DNA from: Phenylobacterium sp. | GTDB lineage: Bacteria > Pseudomonadota > Alphaproteobacteria > Caulobacterales > Caulobacteraceae | Length of the DNA stretch: 54,651 nucleotides | Assembly: GCF_016793225.1 (NCBI RefSeq) | Contig: NZ_JAEUMN010000080.1 | Location: 1-54,651 of the forward strand | Reading direction: 5' to 3' | In this document: positions 40,408 to 49,162 of the stretch, piece after piece | How the letters are laid out: every line of letters begins with the position of its first letter | Position numbering within the stretch: the first letter of the stretch is position 1 | Translations under genes and position numbers: made by a program | Notes under the pieces: generated by a model | Seen by the model: the letters and a program-made list of their open reading frames with translations, nothing else | Databases searched by the model: none | What the model was told of the DNA's origin: nothing

Positions 40408-41136
40408 TCAGGCGCGGCCCAGGATCTTGGCCTTCATCTCCTGGAACTCGGCGTCGCTGACGGCGCCGGAGTCCAGCAGCTCCTTGGCCTTGCGGATCTC
40501 GTCGACCATGCGCTCGGTCGCCGGGGCCCCGGCCTCGCCGCCGTGTCCGCCGATGGTCACGCCGCCCGAGGCCGCGCGGGTCTCCTCGAGGCTCCGGATG
40601 CGCCGCTTCTCCTCCCAGGCCTGCTCCTCGTACTGGGCCTTGGCGTACATCTCCGTGGCCGGCCCGCTGGGCACGCCGGGGACCGCGATGCCGGCATAGC
40701 CTGCGACCAGGGTGTCGAACGCCAGGTTCGCCCCGCACAGACCCTCCAGCATGTTCGCTTCGATGCGGACGTCCTTCAGGTCCTTCCACTGCATGTCGGC
40801 CATCCGGAACCCGCCCAGCAGCCCGCGATGCACCGCGACGACCCGGCTCGACGTGATGGCCAGCGACGTGCGGCGGCGGAAGAGGGCGAAGACGCGATGC
40901 TGGATCGCCTGGGCGGTGACCGTCTCGCCGGTCATCAGCGTGCGCGCCAGGATGGCCTCGGCCTTGGCCGCCCGCGCAGGCGCGCCCACGAAGACGAGCC
41001 CGATCCAGGCGGCCAGCGGCGCGATCAGGATCAGCCAGGCCCAGCCGCCCAGGGGACTCAGGCTGGCCCCGTAGGCGGCGAGCGCCACGAGCGCCCACAG
41101 CCCGAGCGCCTTCATGATCTCGGTGACGCCCAGCAT
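40408..41136 (-). CDS. Membrane PH-like domain protein with C-terminal SHOCT motif
   Basis: A 242-residue protein. Two transmembrane helices (about 9-25 and 30-50) are followed by a cytoplasmic PH-like (bPH) domain (about 55-160: VFALFRRRTSLAITSSRVVAVHRGLLGGFR, MQWKDLKDVRIE). A charged helix follows (YEEQAWEEKRRIRSLEETRA), then a C-terminal SHOCT motif (MVDEIRKAKELLDSGAVSDAEFQEMKAKILG). SHOCT motifs are small oligomerisation modules. ATG 41136 follows GGAGGG. It is followed on the same strand by no close gene. The function is unknown. Confidence 0.8.
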   Translation of the reverse strand: MLGVTEIMKALGLWALVALAAYGASLSPLGGWAWLILIAPLAAWIGLVFVGAPARAAKAEAILARTLMTGETVTAQAIQHRVFALFRRRTSLAITSSRVVAVHRGLLGGFRMADMQWKDLKDVRIEANMLEGLCGANLAFDTLVAGYAGIAVPGVPSGPATEMYAKAQYEEQAWEEKRRIRSLEETRAASGGVTIGGHGGEAGAPATERMVDEIRKAKELLDSGAVSDAEFQEMKAKILGRA

Positions 41137-41214
41137 GCCGCCCTCCGCTCGCGGACCCGACGGACGGACGGTATCGGGGCGCCGGGCGGCGCTCAAGCGC
41201 GGATCAGGCGCCCG

Positions 41215-42000
41215 TCATCGCCAGAAGTGGAAGGCCGCCCAGCCTTCCGCGATGGCCGGGCCCGGCACGCCGAGGGCGCGGGCCAGGTCGGCGGCCGCGC
41301 CGAACAGCACCGCGCCGAACCCGGGGACCAGCAGCAGCAGGCCCAGCAGCGCGATGAGCGCGAGGCCCTCGTAGCGCGCCACCCGCGCGGCGAGCCCCGG
41401 CGGCAGGAAGGGCCGGATGGCGTTGAAGCCGTCCAGGCCCGGGACCGGCAGCAGGTTCAGGATGAGGGCCGTGGCCTGGAGGAACGCCAGCATCGCGAGG
41501 CCCGCGAAGAGCCCGCTCGGCAGCGCCGTGCGGCTCCACAGGGCCAGCACGCCGGCGAGGCCGAGCAGCACGACCAGGGTCGCGGCGGGCCCGGCCAGCG
41601 AGGCGGCGGCGCGCCACGTGGGGCCGCGCATCAGGTCGTTGCGCAGGTACACGGCCCCGCCCGGGAAGCCGATCCCGCCCAGCGCGAGGGCGATGAGCGG
41701 GATCACGAGGCTGGTCCCGATGTCGCCGTAGCGGCGCGGGTCGAAGCTCAGGTAGCCCTTCTCCCGGACGGTGTGGTCGCCGGCGAGGAACGCCGTGCCC
41801 GCGTGGGCGAACTCGTGGGCCATCACCGCGAGCACCCAGCCCACCATCACGAAGGCGAAGGTCAGCGGCGTGCGGCCGGCCGGATCGAGCGTCAGGCCCC
41901 AGCCCAGCGCGACGAACGCCGCCAGGAGGACGAGGCCCACCAGGTTGTTCGGCGGGGCGGCGGCCTTCGCCGGCGCGGGATCCAGGGCGTCGTCCGTCAT
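41215..42000 (-). CDS. Site-2 protease family (M50-type) membrane metalloprotease
   Basis: A 261-residue integral membrane protease with about six transmembrane helices. The zinc-binding motif AHEFAHAG (HExxH, His62-Glu63-x-x-His66) lies in the second helix. The second conserved motif LNLLPVPGLDGF (NxxPxxxLDG) lies further on. Regulated intramembrane proteolysis, for example of an anti-sigma factor or envelope protein, is the family role. No PDZ domain is present. The start ATG 42000 is the first in frame after the upstream divergent region. It is divergent from the cyclase gene 105 bases away. Confidence 0.88.
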   Translation of the reverse strand: MTDDALDPAPAKAAAPPNNLVGLVLLAAFVALGWGLTLDPAGRTPLTFAFVMVGWVLAVMAHEFAHAGTAFLAGDHTVREKGYLSFDPRRYGDIGTSLVIPLIALALGGIGFPGGAVYLRNDLMRGPTWRAAASLAGPAATLVVLLGLAGVLALWSRTALPSGLFAGLAMLAFLQATALILNLLPVPGLDGFNAIRPFLPPGLAARVARYEGLALIALLGLLLLVPGFGAVLFGAAADLARALGVPGPAIAEGWAAFHFWR

Positions 42001-42105
42001 CCCGCAGAGGGGTGGGGCTTTCCGCGACCTTCCGCAAGGGGTCGCCTTGACAGGTCGGGGCCGGGGCGGTGGCATCGCGCCCATGCCGCGAGGGAGAGCG
42101 AACGG

Positions 42106-42729
42106 ATGACCAGCGCCGCGTCCGAGGCCGCATCGCCGCAGAACCCGCACGACCGCCTCTACGCCCTCCTGTCGCAGATCATCGAGGAGCCCGAGCGCCG
42201 GGGCGAGATCTCGGCCCAGATCGAGGCCGAGTTCACCAAGCGCCGCGCGGTGCTGGTGCTCGACATGAGCGGCTTCTCGCGCACCACCCAGGTGCACGGC
42301 GTGGTCTCGTTCCTGGTGATGATCCATCAGATGCGGCTGCTGGCGGTGCCGACGATCGAGGGGCTGGGCGGCATACTGGTGAAGGCCGAGGCCGACAACC
42401 TCTACTGCCTGTTCGACGAGGTGGCGCCGGCGGTGAAGGCCGCGCGCGAGATCATGCGCCAGCTCTCCACCGTCAACGTCCTGCTGCCCGCCAGCCGGCG
42501 CCTCTACGCGGCGATCGGCATCGGCTACGGCGACATCCTGGCGCCCGGCGACGAGGACCTGTTCGGCGACGAGGTGAACCTCGCCTCCAAGCTGGGCGAG
42601 GACGTGGCCCAGGGCGGCATGGTCCTGCTCACCGACGCCGCCCGCCGCCAGCTCGACCCCGCCGTCGCCTCCACCGAGGAGCGCGCCAGCATTTCGGGCC
42701 TCGCCCTGACCTACCACGCGGTGACCTGA
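42106..42729 (+). CDS. Class III adenylate/guanylate cyclase catalytic-domain protein
   Basis: A 207-residue protein containing a cyclase homology domain (about 45-200) and no receptor domain. Seen: VLVLDMSGFSRTTQVHG (metal-binding Asp53), GILVKAEADNLYCLFDE (Lys93 and Asp97, corresponding to the KxxGD region), IGIGYGDILAPG, and GDEVNLASKLGED with the Asn of the transition-state site. It is short, so it may be a stand-alone cyclase or a regulator that has lost activity; the GDG loop is replaced by EAD. ATG 42106 follows AGGGAGAG. It is divergent from the membrane protease. Confidence 0.82.
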   Translation: MTSAASEAASPQNPHDRLYALLSQIIEEPERRGEISAQIEAEFTKRRAVLVLDMSGFSRTTQVHGVVSFLVMIHQMRLLAVPTIEGLGGILVKAEADNLYCLFDEVAPAVKAAREIMRQLSTVNVLLPASRRLYAAIGIGYGDILAPGDEDLFGDEVNLASKLGEDVAQGGMVLLTDAARRQLDPAVASTEERASISGLALTYHAVT

Positions 42730-42760
42730 GGTCGCGCCGGCGTCTCCGGCCCGCCCGCGT

Positions 42761-43798
42761 TCAGCGGTTGCGCCGCATCCGAGCCACCAGGCGGCCAAGG
42801 GCGGGGATGAGTTCGGGCTCCTCCGCGCGGCGATAGTCGTGGTCGGCCGGCAGGGCGTCGACCAGGCGCCGGTGGGCGATCCCGAGGTTGTGGTAGGGCA
42901 GGCGCGGCATCAGGTGGTGCAGGGCGTGGTAGCGCAGGCCCACCGGGGCCCAGAGGAACGGCAGCAGCGCGGGCGGCGGCACGTTCACCGAGTCCAGGAA
43001 CTGGTCCAGGGGCGCCATGACCTCGCCGTCGTTGTCCCAGCGGTGCGCCACCGCGGTGCGCAGCTGGTTCAGGAAGGTCATCAGCGAGAAGATCAGCGCC
43101 GCCGTGGCCACCACCCGCCAGGGGATCAGGCCGGCGATCGCGAGTCCCGCCACGGACCAGCTCCAGAGCCACGCCCCGACCTCCTGCGCCAGCCAGGCGG
43201 GCGAGCGCGCGCGGTCGAAGTCCTCGCGGGCGAAGCCGGGGTTGATGACCATGCCCGAGGCGCGCGCGACCGCGAACCGCCGCACCGGCGGGATCAGGAA
43301 GCCCAGCGGCGCCAGCACGCCGAACCGGAGCAGGGTCCCGACCGGCGCCAGCAGGGCGATGCCCAGGAACACCAGGAGCTCGCCCACCGGCCGCCGGGCG
43401 AGCGGATGGTACTCCGGATCCCGCGCGGTCCCGTAGCGGTCCTTGGCGTGGTGCAGGATGTGCACGCCCTCGTACAGCAGCGAGGGCGTGAGCCAGGGCA
43501 CGCCGATCAGCACGTTCCACGCGAAGTGGAAGCCGGGGAGGTCGTCGCGCCGCAGGTGGGTCAGCTCGTGGATGAAGCTGATGCCGCGATAGAGGGCCAG
43601 CACGCAGACCGCGCCGGCGGCCAGCGCCCAGCCGGGCGAGGCGGCCGTGGCGGCCACGAGGAAGCTCAGCCAGGTGACCAGCGCCGTCACCGCCAGGTCC
43701 GTCCAGTAGACGCGCGGGTTCGCCCGCGTCAGGTCGCGGGCGATCTCGTTCGCCTGGCGCGCCAGGCTCTGCTCGGCGGTGGTGGTCGCGGTGCTCAA
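42761..43798 (-). CDS. Membrane fatty acid desaturase-type protein
   Basis: A 345-residue di-iron membrane desaturase/hydroxylase. Histidine boxes: HELTH (77-81), HILHH (113-117) and HALHH (291-295), with further His in LPYHNLGIAH. Four to five membrane helices lie around 35-70, 95-115, 150-175 and 215-245. The start is taken as the TTG at 43798, which gives MSTATTTAEQS; no ATG is available and the ribosome site is poor, so the exact start is uncertain. It could desaturate acyl lipids or hydroxylate a related substrate. The next gene upstream on this strand is a serine hydrolase. Confidence 0.82.
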   Translation of the reverse strand: MSTATTTAEQSLARQANEIARDLTRANPRVYWTDLAVTALVTWLSFLVAATAASPGWALAAGAVCVLALYRGISFIHELTHLRRDDLPGFHFAWNVLIGVPWLTPSLLYEGVHILHHAKDRYGTARDPEYHPLARRPVGELLVFLGIALLAPVGTLLRFGVLAPLGFLIPPVRRFAVARASGMVINPGFAREDFDRARSPAWLAQEVGAWLWSWSVAGLAIAGLIPWRVVATAALIFSLMTFLNQLRTAVAHRWDNDGEVMAPLDQFLDSVNVPPPALLPFLWAPVGLRYHALHHLMPRLPYHNLGIAHRRLVDALPADHDYRRAEEPELIPALGRLVARMRRNR

Positions 43799-43857
43799 GG
43801 CGCCCGATGTAAGCCCGGCGCGCGGATCGCCCAAGCCCCTTCGCGCGGCCTGCGTCC

Positions 43858-44991
43858 TCAGGCCTCGTAGGCGGCCCGCTCGACCGCCTCGAACGTGGCC
43901 AGCATGCCGGGGTCGGCGAAGGGCAGGAACTGGCCGAAGAGGACCCCCGCCACGCCGCTCGCCGGGTCCGCCCAGTAGTAGCAGTTGGCCAGCCCGCCCC
44001 AGGCCAGGCTGCCCGCCCGCCGCGCGCCCGGCACGTCGGCGTCGTTGCGCAGGAACCCCAGGGTCCAGGACAGCGGCGTCCCGGGCATCGGCCGGAAGTC
44101 GTGGCTGAGCGGCGGCATGGTGGTCGCCAGGCAGCCTGCCTGTCCCGCCTGGGCCGCCGGCTCGCGCAGCCCCCGCAGCGCCGCCGGTCCCAGCACGCCG
44201 CCGCCGTCGTCCGCGATCACGGCGGCCAGGAACCTGAGGTAGTCGCCCGCCGTGGAGTTCAGCCCGCCGCCGCCGTGCAGGACCGGCGCGGAGGGGAAGC
44301 GTTCGGCCGGCTCGAAGCCGCCGTCGGCGCCGCGGCGATGCATGCCGGCCATGCGCGACGTCAGGTCCGGCCCCGGTTCGAAGCTGGACGAGGTCATGCC
44401 CAGCGGGCGGAAGAACGCCTCGTCCAGGTGCGCCGCCAGGGTCTGGCCCGTGGCGTGCTCGATCAGCCACCCGGCCACGTCGATGCCGATGCCGTACTGC
44501 CAGCCCTCGCCCGGCTCGAACACCAGGGGCGGCCCCGACGCCAGCGATCCGGCGAGGCTTCCGCCCGTGGCCGCGAAGTAGCCGGCGAGCTCGGCGCTGA
44601 AGAAGTCGTACGCCAGCCCCGACGTGTGGCTCAGCAGGGACCGCAGCGTCAGCGGCCGCCGCGCCGCGCGCAGCCGCGGCCGTCCGTCGGGGCCCGTCCC
44701 GTCCAGCACCTGGGGCTCGGCGAGGGCGGGTATGCGCACGCCCACCGGCTCGTCCAGGTCCAGCGCGCCCTGTTCGACCAGCCGCAGCGCCGCCGCCGAG
44801 GTGATCGCCTTGGTGCACGAGGCGATCCAGAAGACCGCGTCGGGGTCCATCGGCGTGGGATCGGCCACGCCGCGCGCCCCGGCCGCCCAGAACCGGGCTT
44901 CGCCGTCGCGCAGCACCCCCGCCACCAGCCCGGGCGCCGCGCCCCGGGTCACGGCCTCGTCCAGCAGGGCCTGCATGCGCTCGGATGTCAT
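43858..44991 (-). CDS. Beta-lactamase-family serine hydrolase
   Basis: A 377-residue penicillin-binding-protein-like hydrolase (class C/EstB type). The catalytic SxxK motif is ASCTK (Ser58, Lys61). The Tyr of the second motif is in GWQYGIGID and a third-motif equivalent is MPGTPLSW. No signal peptide is visible, so an esterase or cytoplasmic peptidase role is more likely than a lactamase. ATG 44991 follows GGGGACGG. It ends 60 bases from the desaturase start, and the two may be co-transcribed. Confidence 0.85.
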   Translation of the reverse strand: MTSERMQALLDEAVTRGAAPGLVAGVLRDGEARFWAAGARGVADPTPMDPDAVFWIASCTKAITSAAALRLVEQGALDLDEPVGVRIPALAEPQVLDGTGPDGRPRLRAARRPLTLRSLLSHTSGLAYDFFSAELAGYFAATGGSLAGSLASGPPLVFEPGEGWQYGIGIDVAGWLIEHATGQTLAAHLDEAFFRPLGMTSSSFEPGPDLTSRMAGMHRRGADGGFEPAERFPSAPVLHGGGGLNSTAGDYLRFLAAVIADDGGGVLGPAALRGLREPAAQAGQAGCLATTMPPLSHDFRPMPGTPLSWTLGFLRNDADVPGARRAGSLAWGGLANCYYWADPASGVAGVLFGQFLPFADPGMLATFEAVERAAYEA

Positions 44992-45105
44992 TCCGTCCCC
45001 CGGCGACGCTTGAGCCCCGGGGCCCGGCGTCCTACGTTACGCCTCGGCGGGTCTTGCTGCGGCTCGCGTCGAAGGCAACCAAATTCCAGCGACCTTAATT
45101 CACTC

Positions 45106-45268
45106 AACGGGAGCTGTCCCTGCCCGGGATCGTGGTCTCAGGCACACGGCGCCCACCTGGTCTATCCAGGTCGAGGGAATTGAACAGTCCTTCACGGCTC
45201 CCGCGGCGCCGCCACCCATCCTCCCCGAGCCTCCGCACGCCCTGCGGCGGGATCCGGCCGGCTCCGCC
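45106..45268 (+). ncRNA. ssrS: 6S RNA
   Basis: About 160 nt directly upstream of the 5-formyltetrahydrofolate cyclo-ligase gene, the usual home of 6S RNA. The ends pair: GGAGC (45110-45114) with GCTCC (45261-45265). Inside, the strand CCTGCCCGGGATCG faces a G-rich arm near 45243-45258, and ACGGCGCCCACCTGG ... CCAGGTCGAGGG forms the apical hairpin (CACCTGG with CCAGGTC). A -10-like TTAATT (45095-45100) precedes it. 6S RNA mimics an open promoter and binds the housekeeping RNA polymerase. The exact ends are estimates. Confidence 0.8.
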
Positions 45269-45331
45269 GCGCCTCGCGCCGCCGGGACCTTCGCAGGCGA
45301 TAGGACGCGGCATCTGCGCTAGAAGCGGGGG

Positions 45332-45889
45332 GTGACGTCCAAGACCGACCTCCGCGCCCGCATGCGGGTCCTGCGCCGCCGCCTCGCCGCCGAGGCGCCG
45401 GACGCGGCCGGGCGGCTCGCGTCCCATGTTCCCCCCGACCTGCCGCAGGCCGGCGTCGTGGGCCTCTACCATCCGGTGGGCTCCGAGATCGACCCGGGCG
45501 GGATCCGCATCGCCGGCGCCGCCGTCGCCCTGCCGGTCGCGGTCGCCAGGAACGCGCCGCTGGAATTCCGCCGCCATGCGCCGGGCGACCCCCTGGTCTC
45601 CGACGCGTTCGGCATCCTCGCGCCCACGCCGGCCGCGCCGCGGGTCTCGCCGGACATCGTGTTCACGCCGGTCCTGGCCTTCGACCGCAGGGGCGGGCGG
45701 CTGGGGCAGGGGGCGGGGTGCTACGACCGGACCATCGCCGAACTGCGCGCCGCCCGGCCCGTTCTGGTGATCGGCGTGGCCTACGCCGGACAGGAACTGC
45801 CGCAGGTGCCCATGGAGCCGCACGACGAACCCCTCGACGCCATTCTGACGGAGACGGGCTTCCTTCGCGTCGCTAGAGAGAGGCGATGA
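45332..45889 (+). CDS. 5-formyltetrahydrofolate cyclo-ligase
   Basis: A 185-residue 5,10-methenyl-THF synthetase (YgfA type) that recycles 5-formyl-THF with ATP. Seen: basic N-terminus LRARMRVLRRRLAAE, VVGLYHPVGSEIDPG, DIVFTPVLAFDRRGGRLGQGAGCYDRTIAEL (ATP and folate site) and VAYAGQELPQVPMEPHDEPLDAILTETG. The GTG at 45332 has a G-rich upstream site. 6S RNA lies just upstream. Its stop overlaps the start of the next gene (ATGA). Confidence 0.92.
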   Translation: MTSKTDLRARMRVLRRRLAAEAPDAAGRLASHVPPDLPQAGVVGLYHPVGSEIDPGGIRIAGAAVALPVAVARNAPLEFRRHAPGDPLVSDAFGILAPTPAAPRVSPDIVFTPVLAFDRRGGRLGQGAGCYDRTIAELRAARPVLVIGVAYAGQELPQVPMEPHDEPLDAILTETGFLRVARERR

Positions 45890-46722
45890 GGTTCGCCTTT
45901 TTCGGAGACGTGGTCGGCCGGTCGGGCCGCGAGGGCCTGGCCGAGCACCTGCCGGGGCTGCGCCGCCAGCTCGAGCTCGAGTTCGTGATCGTCAACGCCG
46001 AGAACGCCGCCGCCGGCTTCGGCATCACCGAGAGCACCGCCAAGGAGCTGTTCGAGGCGGGCGCCGACTGCCTGACGCTGGGCAATCATTCCTGGGACCA
46101 GAAGGAGGCGCTGACCTACATCGTCCGCGAGCCCCGCCTGATCCGGCCCCTGAACTACCCCGCCCTCGCCGCGGCCCCGGGCCGTGGGGCCCAGCTCTTC
46201 GAGACCGACGCGGGGCGCCGCATCCTGGTGGTGAACCTGCTGGGCCGCGTCTTCATGGACGCGCTCGACGATCCCTTCGCCGCCGTCGACAAGGAGCTCG
46301 AGGCCTGTCCGCTGGGCGCCGTCGCCGACGCGGTGGTGGTGGACATCCACGCCGAGGCCACGTCCGAGAAGATGGCCATGGGCCACTTCTGCGACGGCCG
46401 CGCCAGCCTGGTGGTGGGGACCCACAGCCACGTGCCGACCGCCGACGCCCAGGTGCTGCCGGGCGGCACCGCCTACCAGACCGACGCGGGCGCCTGCGCC
46501 GACTACGACAGCGTGATCGGCAACCAGAAGGAAGAGCCGCTGCGGCGCTTCACCACCCGCATCTCCGGCGGGCGCTACAAGCCGGCCGAGGGGCCGGCCA
46601 CGGTCTGCGGCGTCTTCGTCGAGACGGACCCCGCCACCGGCCTCGCGCGCCGGATCGAACCCATCCGCCTCGGCGGCCGCCTGAAGCAGACCGTCCCGGC
46701 CCCGGAACCCGCAAGAGCCTAG
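45886..46722 (+). CDS. YmdB/TIGR00282-type metallophosphoesterase
   Basis: A 278-residue two-metal phosphodiesterase. Motifs: FFGDVVGRSGREGL (Asp), VNAENAAAGFGIT (Asn, Glu), LGNHSWDQKE (Asn-His), DIHAEATSEKMAMGH and GTHSHVPTAD (His). Bacillus YmdB hydrolyses 2',3'-cyclic nucleotides and influences biofilm choice. The gene is translationally coupled to the cyclo-ligase (4-base overlap), an arrangement common in alphaproteobacteria. Confidence 0.92.
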   Translation: MRFAFFGDVVGRSGREGLAEHLPGLRRQLELEFVIVNAENAAAGFGITESTAKELFEAGADCLTLGNHSWDQKEALTYIVREPRLIRPLNYPALAAAPGRGAQLFETDAGRRILVVNLLGRVFMDALDDPFAAVDKELEACPLGAVADAVVVDIHAEATSEKMAMGHFCDGRASLVVGTHSHVPTADAQVLPGGTAYQTDAGACADYDSVIGNQKEEPLRRFTTRISGGRYKPAEGPATVCGVFVETDPATGLARRIEPIRLGGRLKQTVPAPEPARA

Positions 46723-46734
46723 TCCCGCGGGCGC

Positions 46735-46857
46735 GGCGCTAGTCGCCCCCTCTCGCTTCGCGAGCTCCCCCAGGGGGGGAGCATCACCCCGAGGTCCTCC
46801 CCCCTTGGGGGAGGTCCGGCGGCGCGGCGCGCCGGCGGGGAGGGGGTAGCCGGCAGG
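46735..46857. repeat. C/G-run palindromic intergenic element
   Basis: Two internal palindromes: GCTCCCCCAGGGGGGGAGC (46764-46782) and CCTCCCCCCTTGGGGGAGG (about 46796-46814). An outer pair brackets both (GCCCCCTCTC at 46745 with GGGAGGGGGTAGC near 46850). It lies between the convergent YmdB-like and hybrid kinase genes and can fold on either strand. The pattern is of the CTCCCCC...GGGGGAG repeats common in high-GC alphaproteobacteria. Confidence 0.65.
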
Positions 46858-46867
46858 ACCCCGCCCG

Positions 46868-48607
46868 CTACGCCACCGCCTCGGCGTCGGCGGCGGCGCT
46901 GGCGAGGCGGGCCTCGATGACCTCGCCGATCGCGACGATCAGGGCGGCCGGCTGGACCGGCTTGTGCTGCAGGGCGTCGAAGCCCAGCGCCTTCAGGCGG
47001 CCTTCCTCGCCCGACGTGGCGTCGGCCGTGAGGGCGATCACCGGGACGTCCGCGCGCCCGGCCTGGCCGCTGCGCAGGCGGCCCACCGCCTCGACGCCGT
47101 CCATGACCGGCATGTGCACGTCCATCAGGACGACGTCGAAGGTCTCCACCCTCAGCCGCTCGAGCGCCTGGGCCCCGTCGGGCGCGACCTCCACCGTGGC
47201 GCCGGCCGCCTCGAGGATGGCGCGCGCCACGGCCTGGTTGATGGGGTTGTCCTCGGCCACGAGGATGCGCAGCGTCGGCAGGTCGGCGGGGGCCGCCTCC
47301 TCGGGCATGGGCGAACGGGACGGCGGAAGCGGCAGGAACACCCGGAAGGTCGAGCCGGCGCCCGGCGCGGTCTCGACGGCGATCTCGCCGCCCATCATCG
47401 ACGCCAGCTTGCGGCAGATGGCCAGGCCCAGTCCGGTGCCGCCGTACCGGCGCGCCGTGGAGGCGTCGGCCTGCGCGTAGGGGCGGAAGAGCGCCGCCAC
47501 CTGGTCGGCGGACATGCCGATGCCGGTGTCGCGCACCAGGATCTCGACGCCGCCGTCGCCGTCGGCCGAGGGCGCGGCGCGCAGCGTCAGCACGACCTCC
47601 CCGGCCTCGGTGAACTTCAGCGCGTTGGAGATCAGGTTCAGCACGATCTGGCGGACCCGCGTCTCGTCGCCGGTGACGAGCGGCGGCACGTCGGGTCCCA
47701 CCTCGCACCGCAGGACGAGGCCCTTCGCCCGGGCGGTCTCGGACCACAGCTCGATCGACTGCTCGGCCAGCGCGCGGAGGTCGAAGCCCGCCACCTCGAG
47801 GTCCATCCGGCCGGCCTCGATCTTGGAGATGTCCAGCACGTCGTTAAGGATCGCGAGCAGCCCGTCGCCGGACCGCAGGATGGTGTCGACGTAGCCCTGC
47901 TGGCGATGGTCGAGCGGGGTCCGCTGGAGCGCGCGCGCCATGCCGAGGACGCCGTTCAGGGGCGTGCGCAGCTCATGGCTCATCATGGCGAGGAAGGCGG
48001 ACTTGGCCTCGTTGGCGGCCTCCGCGGACCGCTGGGCCGACGCCAGCTCCGCGGCGCACCGGATGTTGGCGCGGGCGCTCGCCACCACGTACGACAGCAG
48101 CATCAGGAGCCCGACGCCGAGCGTGGCGATCGACTCCCCGGCATAGCCGCCGAAGCCAACGGGGAGCAGGAACCAGAGGACGGCGGGCACCAGGCCGAGG
48201 GCGCCAAGCGCCACCGGGGACCGGAACGAGAAGCCCTGGGCGTGGACCATCAGGCCGGCCAGCACCGCCATGGCGGCCAGGCGATAGGGCTCGATGCCGG
48301 TGGACCAGTAGAGCACGGCGAGCGTCGACCAGACGCTGCTCGAGGCCACCATCGACAGCGCGTAGACGGCCCGGTCCCGCCGCGACAGGGCCGCGCCGAC
48401 GTTGAGCGGGCGGGTGGCGACGCGGGTGATGAGTTCGGCGGCCAGGAAGCCCGCCAGCCAGAACGACGCCGTGGTCAGGCCGAACAGCCAGGCGGTGAGC
48501 GCCGCGGCGCCGGCCCCCATGGCCATGCGGACGCCGAAGATCCGGCGCGCGGTGACGGCCACCGCGTCCAGACGCTCGTCCAACAGCCTTGCGGCGACGC
48601 CGACCAC
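46868..48607 (-). CDS. Membrane hybrid sensor kinase (MHYT-less, HisKA-HATPase-receiver)
   Basis: A 579-residue hybrid kinase. About six transmembrane helices fill residues 25-175 and leave little periplasmic sequence, so the sensor may be within the membrane. Next come a short coiled linker, His[18 protein letters not shown] (His211), HATPase_c ([29 protein letters not shown]), and a receiver with VAEDN, Asp496 in [11 protein letters not shown] and Lys549 in QHKPVQ. The GTG at 48607 follows GGGGAAGG. It is an orphan kinase, divergent from the holin-like gene. Confidence 0.9.
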   Translation of the reverse strand: MVGVAARLLDERLDAVAVTARRIFGVRMAMGAGAAALTAWLFGLTTASFWLAGFLAAELITRVATRPLNVGAALSRRDRAVYALSMVASSSVWSTLAVLYWSTGIEPYRLAAMAVLAGLMVHAQGFSFRSPVALGALGLVPAVLWFLLPVGFGGYAGESIATLGVGLLMLLSYVVASARANIRCAAELASAQRSAEAANEAKSAFLAMMSHELRTPLNGVLGMARALQRTPLDHRQQGYVDTILRSGDGLLAILNDVLDISKIEAGRMDLEVAGFDLRALAEQSIELWSETARAKGLVLRCEVGPDVPPLVTGDETRVRQIVLNLISNALKFTEAGEVVLTLRAAPSADGDGGVEILVRDTGIGMSADQVAALFRPYAQADASTARRYGGTGLGLAICRKLASMMGGEIAVETAPGAGSTFRVFLPLPPSRSPMPEEAAPADLPTLRILVAEDNPINQAVARAILEAAGATVEVAPDGAQALERLRVETFDVVLMDVHMPVMDGVEAVGRLRSGQAGRADVPVIALTADATSGEEGRLKALGFDALQHKPVQPAALIVAIGEVIEARLASAAADAEAVA

Positions 48608-48802
48608 GCTGCGCCTTCCCCTGCTTGCGCCCGCCGATCACCCCCCAGTGCGACAGGCCGCCGCACATTGCCGGTGAATGATGAACGGACCCTTGTTCTC
48701 CGAGCCCTCCGGGTCCCCGGTCGCGGCGACGGTTCAATCCGTCCCGAACTGTTCTAGGCTCGGCCCAAGGCCAAGGTCGGCCGGAGGAGAGGAGACGCCC
48801 GG

Positions 48803-49162
48803 ATGCTGGCGAGGTTTGTGCTGCGGGCCGTGTTCGCGGCCCTGGGGCTGTGGGTGGCGTCCAGGATCGTTCCCGGGGTGGTGGTGACCAGCACGGGAAG
48901 CCTGATCGCGGCGGCGCTGCTGCTCGGGATCGTCAACGCCCTGGTCCGGCCTATCGTGGTCATCCTGACGCTGCCGCTGACGCTCCTCACGCTGGGCCTG
49001 TTCCTGCTGGTCGTGAACGCGATGATGATCGGGCTCGTGGCGGTGCTGCTGCAGGGCTTCCAGGTGCACGGGCTGGTGCCGGGCGTGCTCGCGGCGATCG
49101 TCACCGGCTTCGCGAGCTGGATCGGCAACGCCGCGATCAAGGACGGCCGGCGGGAGGGCTAG
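48803..49162 (+). CDS. Phage-holin-family IV/DUF360-like membrane protein (YvlD-type)
   Basis: A 119-residue protein with four transmembrane helices (FVLRAVFAALGLWVAS; SLIAAALLLGIVNALVRPIVVI; LTLPLTLLTLGLFLLVVNAMMIGL; GVLAAIVTGFASWI). The NALVRPI and LPLTLLTLGLFLLVVNA segments are diagnostic of the PF04020 family. Bacillus YvlD belongs to the family and is induced by envelope stress. ATG 48803 follows GGAGGAGAGGAGA. Its stop shares the CTAG tetramer with the stop of the convergent gene at 49159. The 195 bases upstream show no EcfG consensus. Confidence 0.88.
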   Translation: MLARFVLRAVFAALGLWVASRIVPGVVVTSTGSLIAAALLLGIVNALVRPIVVILTLPLTLLTLGLFLLVVNAMMIGLVAVLLQGFQVHGLVPGVLAAIVTGFASWIGNAAIKDGRREG

